From contig JBKQSP010000084.1 in the NCBI GenBank assembly GCA_052143575.1, forward strand, positions 1 to 64,000: a DNA stretch of 64,000 bases, given 5' to 3'. Numbering within the stretch: the first letter of the stretch is position 1; every line of letters begins with the position of its first letter. The notes below the pieces were generated by a model. It worked only from the letters and a program-made list of their open reading frames with translations. It was not told where the DNA came from and did not search any database. Below, piece after piece: positions 35,669 through 43,971 of the stretch. A program made the translations under genes and the position numbers. The stretch comes from JAKACA01 sp052143575. Lineage in GTDB: Bacteria; Actinomycetota; Acidimicrobiia; Acidimicrobiales; Bog-793.

Positions 35669-36481
35669 CTAGCCGACCTGGGACCGCCCCCGCTCGATGA
35701 TGGCCTGCTTGCGGCGGGCAACCTCTTCGGGACGGCCGTGGCCGGCACCCAACCAGTCGGCCGCCACCCGAGCCTCCAGCTGCAGGGCGTCGCCGGGACT
35801 GAGGAGGGAGCCCTCCGCATAGGTGGCGAGGATGCGCTCCACGCCGGCCGGGTCGTTGCCGGCGACGTCGGCTGCGATCGAGCGGGCGGTTGCGAGGAGA
35901 TCCCCGTGGGGGACGACATGGTTCACGAGCCCCCAGGAAAGCGCCGTGGGGGCGTCGACGAAGTTCCCGGTGGCGCTCATCTCACGGGCGCGGCGAAGGC
36001 CGATGGCTTGCGGCAGCAGCACGGTGAGGCCCCACCCCGGCTGCACGCCGACGCGGGCATGGGTGTCGGCGAAGCGAGCGCGCTCGGAGGCGACGAGGAA
36101 GTCGCAGGCGAGCGCCAGCTCGAGACCGCCGGTGACAGCGGGACCGTTGACGGCGCCGATGAGGGGCTTGCGGCGGGGCGGGAACGGGCCCCGCGGAGCC
36201 GTGGGCGGAACCGTCAGCGGGGCGGATCCGTCCCGCTCCGGCCGGTGCAGGAGAGCACCCGAGGTTGCGAGTTCCTTCAGGTCGAGCCCGGCGCAGAACG
36301 CCGGATCGGCCCCCGTGAGCACGACGGCGGCGACGTCGGCACGGTCCTCGCAGTCGCCGACGGCACGAAAGAGCGCCCGCAGCAGCTCGGGCGACAGGGC
36401 GTTTCGAGCCTGCGGACGGTTGAGGGTGACGGTTGCGACGTTGTGTGCGACCTCGAGGATGACGACCTCGTCGTGAGCCAT
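35669..36481 (-). CDS. Enoyl-CoA hydratase/isomerase family protein
   Basis: A 270-residue crotonase-fold enzyme. VATVTLNRPQARNALSPELL and AFCAGLDLKEL are the CoA-binding and first oxyanion-hole segment. PLIGAVNGPAVTGGLELALA supplies the second. ARVGVQPGWGLTVLLPQAIG carries the region of the second catalytic acid position, where Gln/Gly replace the usual Glu, so it may not be a classical hydratase. It is first of a leftward run with the binding protein (97-base gap) and divergent from the lyase gene at 36599, with which it shares a 117-base promoter gap. Confidence 0.86.
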   Translation of the reverse strand: MAHDEVVILEVAHNVATVTLNRPQARNALSPELLRALFRAVGDCEDRADVAAVVLTGADPAFCAGLDLKELATSGALLHRPERDGSAPLTVPPTAPRGPFPPRRKPLIGAVNGPAVTGGLELALACDFLVASERARFADTHARVGVQPGWGLTVLLPQAIGLRRAREMSATGNFVDAPTALSWGLVNHVVPHGDLLATARSIAADVAGNDPAGVERILATYAEGSLLSPGDALQLEARVAADWLGAGHGRPEEVARRKQAIIERGRSQVG

Positions 36482-36598
36482 GGCGCAGTCTGTCGCATCG
36501 CGCCCCCAACTGCACCGGCGCGGCGATCCGTGCCAAGGTGTGCCCGTGCAGGTCGGCCCCCGCCACGCTCCGGCGATGCTGCCCGGCGAGGCCCGCCG

Positions 36599-38068
36599 GT
36601 GACCGTCGTGCTCGACGGGGCTTCCCTCCGCCTCGATGACCTCCTCTCGGTGGCCCGCGGTGAGCAAGACGCCGTGCTCGCACCGGAGGTGCCCGCCCGG
36701 ATGCTGGCGCACCGCGACGTCGTCATCGAGGCGCTCTCGCTCGGCGTGCCCGTCTACGGGCTGACGACGGGTGTCGCCGAGCGCAAGCGGGTGAGACTGG
36801 GCCCTGCGGACCAGGGGCGCTTCAACCGGGCCCTCCTCCGCAACCATCGCATCGCGCAGGGACCGCTCGCCCCGCCGGAGGTCGTGCGAGCCACGATGCT
36901 CCTCCTGGCGAACGCCTTCGCCCTCGGCGTCACCGGTGTGCGGCCGCAGCTCGCCGACCTCATGCTGAACGCCCTCGCCGACGGATCCGTACCGCCCGTG
37001 CGCACCCTCGGCTCGGTCGGCCAAGCCGATCTCGGGCCCTTGGCCGACCTGGCCGACTGGCTGGTCGAGCGGGCGGGCTACGAGTTGGCCGAGAGCGAAG
37101 GGCTCGCCCTCATCGACACGAACGCCTTCTCGACCGCCTGCTCGGCCTTGGCGCTGGACAGAGCCGAGCAGCTGCTCGACACCTTGGATCTGGCGGCGGC
37201 GCTCGACTTCGAGGGTTTCGGTGCCAACGTCAACGCCCTCAACCCTGTTGTGGCGCGGACGCGACCGTCTCCCGGCCTTGCCCGCTCCCTCGCCATCGTG
37301 CGGGCCTGCCTTGCCGGGAGCGTCCTGTGGGACGCCGGAGCCGCCCGCAACCTGCAGGATCCACTCTCGTACCGCTGCGTCCCACAGATCCACGGCGCCG
37401 CTCGCGACGCCCTCGCCTACACGAGAACGGCCGTCGAACGCGAGCTGAACTCCTCGCAGGGAAACCCCGTCGTCGTCCTCGCCGAGCGGTCGGTCGTGTC
37501 CGTCGGTAACGTCGACCCGATTGCCATGTCCGCGGCCGTCGACTTCGCTCGCATCGGCCTCGCCCCCGCCGTCGCGTCCGCCACGGAGCGGACCGTGAAG
37601 CTGCTGCAAAGCCCTGCGTCCGGCCTGCCGGCGGGGCTCGCCGACGATCCCGAGACGGGCGACGACGGCCTTGCGGAGCTGGCCGTCGCCTCGCAGGCAC
37701 TGGCAGTGGAGGCACGCCTCCTTGCCCCGCCCGTCTCCTACGAGCTCGTGAGCACGAGCACGGCCGAGGGCATCGAGGACCGCACGACGATGGCGCCCCT
37801 GTCGGCCCGTCGTCTCGAGGACATGGTGGCCCTCACCGGGCGCGTCGTCGCCATCGAGCTCGTCGTGGCTGCCCGAGCGATCGAGCTGCGCCGGCTCGGG
37901 CCGCTCGGGAGGGGGACGGCGGCCGCACACGAGCTCGTGCGCCGCCTCGTCGCCCCGACGTCGGGTGAGTCGCTCCTTCCCCACGACCTCGAGCCCCTCG
38001 TGGTGGCCGTGGGCAACGGCGCTCCGGCGGCACTCGTCCGGCAGCTCTCGATCGCCGAGCCGGTATGA
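36599..38068 (+). CDS. Histidine/aromatic amino acid lyase homologue lacking the MIO tripeptide
   Basis: A 489-residue member of the HAL/PAL superfamily at normal length. Family blocks are present in order: VYGLTTGVAERK (active-site Tyr), FNRALLRNHRIAQG, ALGVTGVRP, LQDPLSYRCVPQIHG, ERELNSSQGNP, VVSVGNVDPIAMSAAVDF and STAEGIEDRTTMAPL. The cofactor site differs: where ammonia lyases have GSVG-ASG-DLAPLA, this reads GSVG-QA-DLGPLA (Gln142-Ala143, one residue shorter). Ala-Ser-Gly is needed to form MIO, so a classical ammonia-lyase reaction is unlikely. Ergothionase, a trimethylamine lyase of this superfamily, works without MIO and is the best-known precedent. GTG start; no frameshift is evident. 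It heads the rightward transporter run. Confidence 0.88.
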   Translation: MTVVLDGASLRLDDLLSVARGEQDAVLAPEVPARMLAHRDVVIEALSLGVPVYGLTTGVAERKRVRLGPADQGRFNRALLRNHRIAQGPLAPPEVVRATMLLLANAFALGVTGVRPQLADLMLNALADGSVPPVRTLGSVGQADLGPLADLADWLVERAGYELAESEGLALIDTNAFSTACSALALDRAEQLLDTLDLAAALDFEGFGANVNALNPVVARTRPSPGLARSLAIVRACLAGSVLWDAGAARNLQDPLSYRCVPQIHGAARDALAYTRTAVERELNSSQGNPVVVLAERSVVSVGNVDPIAMSAAVDFARIGLAPAVASATERTVKLLQSPASGLPAGLADDPETGDDGLAELAVASQALAVEARLLAPPVSYELVSTSTAEGIEDRTTMAPLSARRLEDMVALTGRVVAIELVVAARAIELRRLGPLGRGTAAAHELVRRLVAPTSGESLLPHDLEPLVVAVGNGAPAALVRQLSIAEPV

Positions 38069-38126
38069 GCGGTGCCGGCGCCGTGAGTGACGGTGCGACT
38101 CGCCTCGAGCAGGGGAAAGGACGGGC

Positions 38127-39080
38127 ATGGCCAAGTACTTCCTGAAGCGCCTCGGCCTCTCCCTCGTCAGCTTGTGGCTGCTGAGCGTCATCGTCTTCTA
38201 CGCCGGCCAGGTGCTCCCGGGGGACCCGGGTCAGTTCATCCTCGGGCCGTTCGCCGCCCACAGCGCCGTCGTTGCGCTCGACCACCAGCTCGGCGTCGAC
38301 CGCCCCCTCCTCACCCAGTACTGGAGCTGGATCTCCGGGTTCGTGAGAGGCGACATGGGGACCTCCTACGAGTACCAGGCGCCCGTGGCGCCCTTCATCG
38401 GCCATGCCGCCGTGCAATCGCTCAAGCTCGCCGGCGTCGCCTTCGTGATCGTCGTGCCGCTCAGCATCCTCGGCGGCGTCCTGGCCGCCCTGAAGGCGGG
38501 CGGGATCGTCGACCGCGTGATCTCCATCGGCGGCCTGACGGGGACGACGATGCCCGAGTTCGTGTCCGGCATCGTCGTCATCGAGCTCCTCGCCATCGCC
38601 TTCAAGATCTTTCCCGCCACGGCGACGTCGCCGCCGGGCTCCTCCGTGCTCACCCAGCTCGATCACCTCATCCTCCCCGCCATCCCGCTCGTGCTCGTCC
38701 TGTTCGGCTACATCAGCCGCATGGCGCGCGCCGGCACGATCGAGGCGCTCGACTCGGACTACGCCCGAACGGCTTCGCTGAAGGGCCTTCGCCGGTCGCT
38801 CGTGATCTTCCGCCACGTGCTTCGCAACTCGCTCCTGCCGACGATCACCGTCATCGCCACCCAGATGGGCTACCTCATCGGCGGCCTCGTCGTCGTCGAA
38901 ACGCTCTTCACCTACCAAGGCATCGGCAGCCTCGTGCTCGGCGCCGTCACCTCGAAGGACTTCCCGATGCTGGAGGCGGGCATCTTGTCGATCGGCGTCG
39001 TCTACATGCTGGCCACCCTGGCGGCCGACATCGCCTATTCCGTCCTCAACCCCCGCATCCGCCTCGGAGGCGTCGAGTAA
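38127..39080 (+). CDS. Oligopeptide-type ABC importer permease, DppB-like (rightward set)
   Basis: A 317-residue permease with six helices. VIVFYAGQVLPGDPGQFILG and VDRPLLTQYWSWISGFVRGDMG mark the N-terminal region. ARTASLKGLRRSLVIFRHVLRNS is the ATPase-coupling loop. VVETLFTYQGIGSLVLGAV and the final LNPRIRLGG are also conserved. AAAGGA precedes the ATG. The TAA stop shares its last A with the ATG of the DppC gene. It lies 58 bases after the lyase gene, consistent with one transcript. Confidence 0.93.
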   Translation: MAKYFLKRLGLSLVSLWLLSVIVFYAGQVLPGDPGQFILGPFAAHSAVVALDHQLGVDRPLLTQYWSWISGFVRGDMGTSYEYQAPVAPFIGHAAVQSLKLAGVAFVIVVPLSILGGVLAALKAGGIVDRVISIGGLTGTTMPEFVSGIVVIELLAIAFKIFPATATSPPGSSVLTQLDHLILPAIPLVLVLFGYISRMARAGTIEALDSDYARTASLKGLRRSLVIFRHVLRNSLLPTITVIATQMGYLIGGLVVVETLFTYQGIGSLVLGAVTSKDFPMLEAGILSIGVVYMLATLAADIAYSVLNPRIRLGGVE

Positions 39081-39970
39081 TGGCCTCCACCGACGCCATC
39101 CTGCCCCCTCCGGAGCTCCGGAAGCTCGGCCGTGCCGTCCCGGAATCGCCCCGCACCGTCACCCAGCAGCTCGTCCGCTCGCCTTCGTTCCTCACCGGCT
39201 CCACCATCGTCGTCTTCTGGATCGTCTGCGCCGTCTTCGGCACCGCGTTCGCTCCCCGCAACCCTCTCGCCCAGAACTTGCTCGACACGAATGCCCGGCC
39301 GTCGGGGACCTACTGGTTCGGCACGGACCAGCTCGGTCGCGACGTCCTCTCCCGCGTGATCGTCGGCGCCCGCAACATCCTCATCATCGCCCCCATCGCC
39401 ACGCTCCTCGGCACCGTCGTCGGCACCGCCCTCGGGCTCGTCATGGGATATTTCGGTCGCTGGGTCGACATCTTGGTGGGCCGCGTCGTGGAGGCCGTCC
39501 TGGCGCTGCCGGTCATCATCGTCGCCGTCCTGTTCGTGCGGGCGCTCGGACCGACGATCCCGACGCTCATCGTCGTGATCGGTTTCGTCTTCGCACCGCT
39601 CATCGCCCGCACGGTGCGCGCCGCCGTGCTGGCCGAACGCGACCTCGACTACATCGCCGCCGCCCACCTGCGCGGCGAGAAGGCGCCGCACATCATGTTC
39701 GCCGAGATCCTGCCGAACGTCCTCCCGCCCATCCTCGTGGAATTCACCGTACGTGTCGGCTATGCCATCTTCACCGTGGCGACGCTCTCGTTCCTCGGGC
39801 TCGGACCGGCGCCGCCGACGCCGGACTGGGGCGCCGACATCGCCGCCAACTACGACGTCATCTCGGCCGGGTTCTGGTGGGAGACCCTCTTCCCGGCCCT
39901 CGCCATCGCCTCGCTCGTGATCGCCGTCAACCTCATCGCCGACGGCGTCGAATCGGTGCTGGCGCAATGA
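39080..39970 (+). CDS. Oligopeptide-type ABC importer permease, DppC-like (rightward set)
   Basis: A 296-residue permease. TYWFGTDQLGRDVLSRVIVG is the DppC signature. LRGEKAPHIMFAEILPNVLPP is the coupling loop, and ATLSFLGLGPAPPTPDWGADI is the conserved end. Unlike its leftward counterpart it has only a short N-terminal extension. It starts on the last base of the upstream stop and its own stop overlaps the ATPase start (ATGA), so the three proteins are tightly co-translated. Confidence 0.94.
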   Translation: MASTDAILPPPELRKLGRAVPESPRTVTQQLVRSPSFLTGSTIVVFWIVCAVFGTAFAPRNPLAQNLLDTNARPSGTYWFGTDQLGRDVLSRVIVGARNILIIAPIATLLGTVVGTALGLVMGYFGRWVDILVGRVVEAVLALPVIIVAVLFVRALGPTIPTLIVVIGFVFAPLIARTVRAAVLAERDLDYIAAAHLRGEKAPHIMFAEILPNVLPPILVEFTVRVGYAIFTVATLSFLGLGPAPPTPDWGADIAANYDVISAGFWWETLFPALAIASLVIAVNLIADGVESVLAQ

Positions 39971-42096
39971 CGGAGGCGGCGGCCCGCCCGCCCGCTGCCG
40001 CCCGCCCGGAGGCCGCGCACGGCGGCGACGGCGGCGTTGGCAACGGCGGCAACGGCGGCAACGACGTCCTCGTCGTGGAGGGCGTCGACGTCACCTACCG
40101 GGTACGCGGGCACGACCGCCTTGCCCTGCGCGACGTCTCTTTCCGCATCGGGCGCAACGACTCCTACGGGCTCGTCGGTGAGTCCGGCTCCGGCAAGTCC
40201 ACCATGGCCGTCGCCGTCGAGCGCTACCTGGCACGAAACGGCCGCATCAGTTCCGGCCGCATATCGGTGAAGGGCCGCGACGTCACGGCCATGAGCACGA
40301 GCGAGCTGCGCGAGCTGCGCGCCAAGACGATCTCGATGGTCTACCAGGAGCCCGGCCGCGCGTTGAACCCGTCGATCCGAGTCGGTCGCCAGGTGGCTGA
40401 GGTGTTCGAGGTCGCCGGCCTCGGCCGGGCGGCGTCCCTGCAGCGGGCCGAGGCGATGCTCGCCAAGGTGCAGATCTCCGACGCCGCACGGGTGATGAGG
40501 CGCTACCCGCACCAACTCTCCGGCGGTATGGCGCAGCGCGTCGTGATCGCCATGGCGCTCGCGAACGATCCAGCCCTCCTCATCCTCGACGAGCCGACGA
40601 CGGCCCTCGACGCCACCGTGGAAGCCGAGGTGCTCGACCTCGTCGCCGGCCTGCGGGCCGAGATCTCCTCCTCGGTGCTCTTCATCAGCCACAACCTCGC
40701 CGTCATCGCCAAGATGTGCGATCGCGTGGGCGTCCTGTACGCCGGCGAGCTCGTGGAGGAGGGACCCGCCCGCGAGGTCTTCGACAACCCGCGCCACCCC
40801 TACACCGTGGGACTCCTGCGCTGCATCCCCCGCGGCGGGCAGCGGAAGGACACGGGCCGTTTGGACACGATCCCCGGGTTTCTTCCCTCGCCCGGGCAGC
40901 ACACCGTCGGCTGCATCTTCGCTCCCCGCTGTGCCCTTGCCGACGACCGTTGCCGGACAGAGCCACCTCCCATGATCGAGCTCGGGGGCGGCCGACAGGT
41001 CGCCTGCTTCCACCACGACCAGGCCGGCTCGCTCCCCCGTTCGACGCCGGTCGAGCTCGTCGCCCCGGGCACTGGCGCCGGCGAGGCCGTCGTACGGATG
41101 TCGTCGGTGTCGAAGACCTTTGCCACCCGTGGCGAGCACGTGAAGGCCCTCGTGGACATCGACCTCGACCTGCGACGTGGGGAGACGCTCGGGCTCGTGG
41201 GTGAATCCGGCAGCGGCAAGACAACGCTGGCGCGCGTCCTGCTCGGCCTCACGGCGCCCGATGCAGGCTCGACCGTGGAGCTCGATTCAGCGCCGCTTTC
41301 GCCCGACCTGCGCGAGCGCTCCCGCCCGCAGCTGAAGACGTTGCAGATCGTCTTCCAGAACCCCGACTCCGCCCTCAACCGGCGCCACAGCGTGCGCCGC
41401 ATCATCGGTCGCTCCGTCAAGCAGCTCGCCGGCCTCTCCGGAAGGGCGCTGCGAACACGCGTCGCCGATCTCATCGTCGCCGTGCGAATGGAGGAGCGCC
41501 ATCTCGCCCTGCACCCGAGCCAGCTCTCGGGCGGCCTCAAGCAGCGCGTCGCCATCGCCCGCGCCTTCGGGGGCGAGCCGCGCGTCGTCGTCTGCGACGA
41601 GCCCACCTCCGCCCTCGACGTCTCGGTGCAGGCCGCCATCCTCAACCTGCTCGTCGACCTGCAGGTGAACGAACGGGTCACCTACCTGTTCATCTCGCAC
41701 GACCTCGGTGTCGTGCGCTACCTCGCCGACCGCATCGCCGTCCTCTACCTCGGGCGCCTCATGGAGGTCGGCCCCTCCGAAGCCGTTTTCGGCGGCCCGC
41801 ACCACCCCTACACCGAGGCGCTCCTCTCGGCCGTTCCCCGCCTCGACGGGGCGCATCGCGAGCGCATCCGTCTCGCCGGGGACATCCCGAGCGCCGCCAA
41901 ACCGCCGCCCGGCTGCGTGTTCAACACGCGCTGCCCCCGCCTGCTGCCGGGAGGCCTCTGCACCTCGGTCGAGCCGCCGCTCGTCGAGGTCGAACCGGGG
42001 CATTTCATGCGCTGCCATATCGAGGTCGACGAGCTCCGGCGCCTCCAGTCCGAGGAGGCGCCCACCGTCGCCGCCACCGCCGTGACACCCGGCTGA
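39967..42096 (+). CDS. Fused DppD-DppF dual ATPase of an oligopeptide-type ABC importer
   Basis: A 709-residue protein with two complete ABC ATPase domains. Domain 1 (about 35-350): Walker A GESGSGKST, signature LSGGMAQRV, Walker B LLILDEPTTALD, then the oligopeptide-transporter C-terminal module GCIFAPRCALADDRC. Domain 2 (about 375-695): GESGSGKTT, LSGGLKQRV, VVVCDEPTSALD and GCVFNTRCPRLLPGGLC. Both sites look catalytically intact. The Cys-rich ends may bind an Fe-S cluster as in DppD/DppF. Normally these are two genes. It is the only importer ATPase in the window, so it probably serves the leftward permeases too. Confidence 0.94.
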   Translation: MTEAAARPPAAARPEAAHGGDGGVGNGGNGGNDVLVVEGVDVTYRVRGHDRLALRDVSFRIGRNDSYGLVGESGSGKSTMAVAVERYLARNGRISSGRISVKGRDVTAMSTSELRELRAKTISMVYQEPGRALNPSIRVGRQVAEVFEVAGLGRAASLQRAEAMLAKVQISDAARVMRRYPHQLSGGMAQRVVIAMALANDPALLILDEPTTALDATVEAEVLDLVAGLRAEISSSVLFISHNLAVIAKMCDRVGVLYAGELVEEGPAREVFDNPRHPYTVGLLRCIPRGGQRKDTGRLDTIPGFLPSPGQHTVGCIFAPRCALADDRCRTEPPPMIELGGGRQVACFHHDQAGSLPRSTPVELVAPGTGAGEAVVRMSSVSKTFATRGEHVKALVDIDLDLRRGETLGLVGESGSGKTTLARVLLGLTAPDAGSTVELDSAPLSPDLRERSRPQLKTLQIVFQNPDSALNRRHSVRRIIGRSVKQLAGLSGRALRTRVADLIVAVRMEERHLALHPSQLSGGLKQRVAIARAFGGEPRVVVCDEPTSALDVSVQAAILNLLVDLQVNERVTYLFISHDLGVVRYLADRIAVLYLGRLMEVGPSEAVFGGPHHPYTEALLSAVPRLDGAHRERIRLAGDIPSAAKPPPGCVFNTRCPRLLPGGLCTSVEPPLVEVEPGHFMRCHIEVDELRRLQSEEAPTVAATAVTPG

Positions 42097-42279
42097 CACC
42101 GGCACGGCCCCCGCTAAACCCCGACTGACGCTGGCAAACAAGGTGCCGCGCCTACACTCCGCCGGCAGGATGTGTAACGCTTTCGTCGTCTACCAGTATT
42201 GCTATGGATTTGGTGGTATAAAGGGTTGTCGCTGCTCGGGGCCATACCCGGGCCGCCACAGGGACTAGGGGAAGCCATC

Positions 42280-43956
42280 ATGGACATCGACCAGCGCAAA
42301 CTCGGGCAGCTGCGGCGCAACGCCGGAGAAATCGGCAACCACGTCATCGACGAGTACACCGCCGGCCACATCTCTCGCCGTGAATTCCTCCGCCGCGGCA
42401 CCGTCGTCGGCATGTCCATCCCGCTCCTCGGTGGGATCCTGGCGGCCTGCAGCAGCTCGACTTCCTCCGGCACCACGACCACGACGGTCAAAGGCGGGGG
42501 CACGCCCGGCGCCACCATCAAGGCCGGCATCGTCGTGCCGACGGGAGACATCAACCCGTTGCTCGTGTCGGACCAAGGCGGCCTCGACATGCTCGCCCAG
42601 ACCGGCGAGTACCTCTGCCTCTCGACGCAGGGCCTCACGCTGCAGCCGGTGCTGGCGACGAGCTGGAGTGCCAACTCTGCGGCAGACGTCTGGACCTTCA
42701 AGATCCGCCAGGGCGTGAAGTTCCACAACGGGCACGCCCTCACGGCCGACGACGTCGTCTACACCTACAAGCTGCAGACGCATCCGAAGGGCACCCAGAA
42801 CGCCCTCTCCGCCTTCTCCGGCGTGCTGACGCCGAGCGGTGTGGTCAAGGTCGACGACTACACGGTGGCGTTCCACTTGGAGGCCCCGAACGGCAACTTC
42901 CCCTACCTGTGCTCGTCGGACAACTACAACATGATCATCCTGCCGACCAACACGGACCCGGCGTCATGGCAGTCGACCTTCGTCGGAACCGGCCCGTTCG
43001 TCCTCAAGTCCTACGTGGCGAAGTCGGGTGCCACCTTCACCCGAAACGAGGACTACTGGGGCACGAAGGCCCTCCCCTCCGAGACCATCTTCACGTTCTA
43101 CACCGACCAGCCGCCGCAGATCGCAGCCTTGCAGTCGGGCCTTATCGACGTCATCGGGCAGTTCTCCGTCGCCGGCGGCGAAGCCCTCCTCACGGGCGCC
43201 TACAACGTCATCAAGCTGCGCTCGAGCGCCCACCGCGAGCTCTCCATGCGCTGCGACGTCGCCCCGTTCACCGATGCCCGCGTCCGGCAGGCCGTAGCAC
43301 TGTCCATCAACCGCCCCAACACGATCCAGGGCCTCTTCAAGGGGGAGGCCGATCTCGGCAACGACAGCCCCTTCGCTCCCGTGTTCCCCTCGACGAACAC
43401 GACGGTCGCCCAGCGAACGCAGAACATCAGCCAGGCGAAGTCGCTCCTGGCGGCGGCCGGCCACCCGTCGGGTTTCTCGACCCAGCTCATCACGGAGGAC
43501 CTTCTCGAGATCCCCCAGTTCGCCCAGATCGTGAAGGGCTACGCCTCCGACATCAACGTGGACATCAACCTGAAGATCGAGTCGTCCAGCCAGTACTACG
43601 GGCAGGCCGTCTTCGGGAAGTCCGACTGGCTGGATGCCACCATGAGCCTCGTCGACTACGGCCACCGCAGCGTCCCCAACGTCCTTCTGACGGCACCGCT
43701 CGCGAGCTCCGGCACCTGGAACGCCGCCCACTTCAAGGACCCCGCCTACGACACCTTGGCAGCCCAGTACGTGGCGGCCGTCGACCTCGGCACGCAGCGG
43801 ACGATCGCCGGCCAGATCGAGAAGCTCCTCTTGGCGGAGACGCCGATCATCTACGCCTACTTCTACAACTACCTGACGGCGACGGCGAAGAACGTCTCCG
43901 GCGTCTATCCGACGGCCATCGGGCACATTTTCCTCTACAACGCTTCGCTGAGCTAG
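42280..43956 (+). CDS. Family 5 solute-binding lipoprotein with Tat signal (rightward set)
   Basis: A 558-residue binding protein. The N-terminus SRREFLRRGTVVG is a twin-arginine motif followed by PLLGGILAAC, so it is exported folded and lipidated. Family blocks include FKIRQGVKFHNGHALTADDV, FVGTGPFVLKSYV and DARVRQAVALSINRPN. ATG 42280 lies just before MDIDQRKLGQLRRN. It is separated from the ATPase gene by 183 bases that contain an AT-rich stretch (42185-42230, including TATAAA), possibly its own promoter. The leftward binding protein uses a Sec signal, so the two differ in export route and probably in ligand. Confidence 0.92.
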   Translation: MDIDQRKLGQLRRNAGEIGNHVIDEYTAGHISRREFLRRGTVVGMSIPLLGGILAACSSSTSSGTTTTTVKGGGTPGATIKAGIVVPTGDINPLLVSDQGGLDMLAQTGEYLCLSTQGLTLQPVLATSWSANSAADVWTFKIRQGVKFHNGHALTADDVVYTYKLQTHPKGTQNALSAFSGVLTPSGVVKVDDYTVAFHLEAPNGNFPYLCSSDNYNMIILPTNTDPASWQSTFVGTGPFVLKSYVAKSGATFTRNEDYWGTKALPSETIFTFYTDQPPQIAALQSGLIDVIGQFSVAGGEALLTGAYNVIKLRSSAHRELSMRCDVAPFTDARVRQAVALSINRPNTIQGLFKGEADLGNDSPFAPVFPSTNTTVAQRTQNISQAKSLLAAAGHPSGFSTQLITEDLLEIPQFAQIVKGYASDINVDINLKIESSSQYYGQAVFGKSDWLDATMSLVDYGHRSVPNVLLTAPLASSGTWNAAHFKDPAYDTLAAQYVAAVDLGTQRTIAGQIEKLLLAETPIIYAYFYNYLTATAKNVSGVYPTAIGHIFLYNASLS

Positions 43957-43971
43957 CCACCGAGGTCGCCC

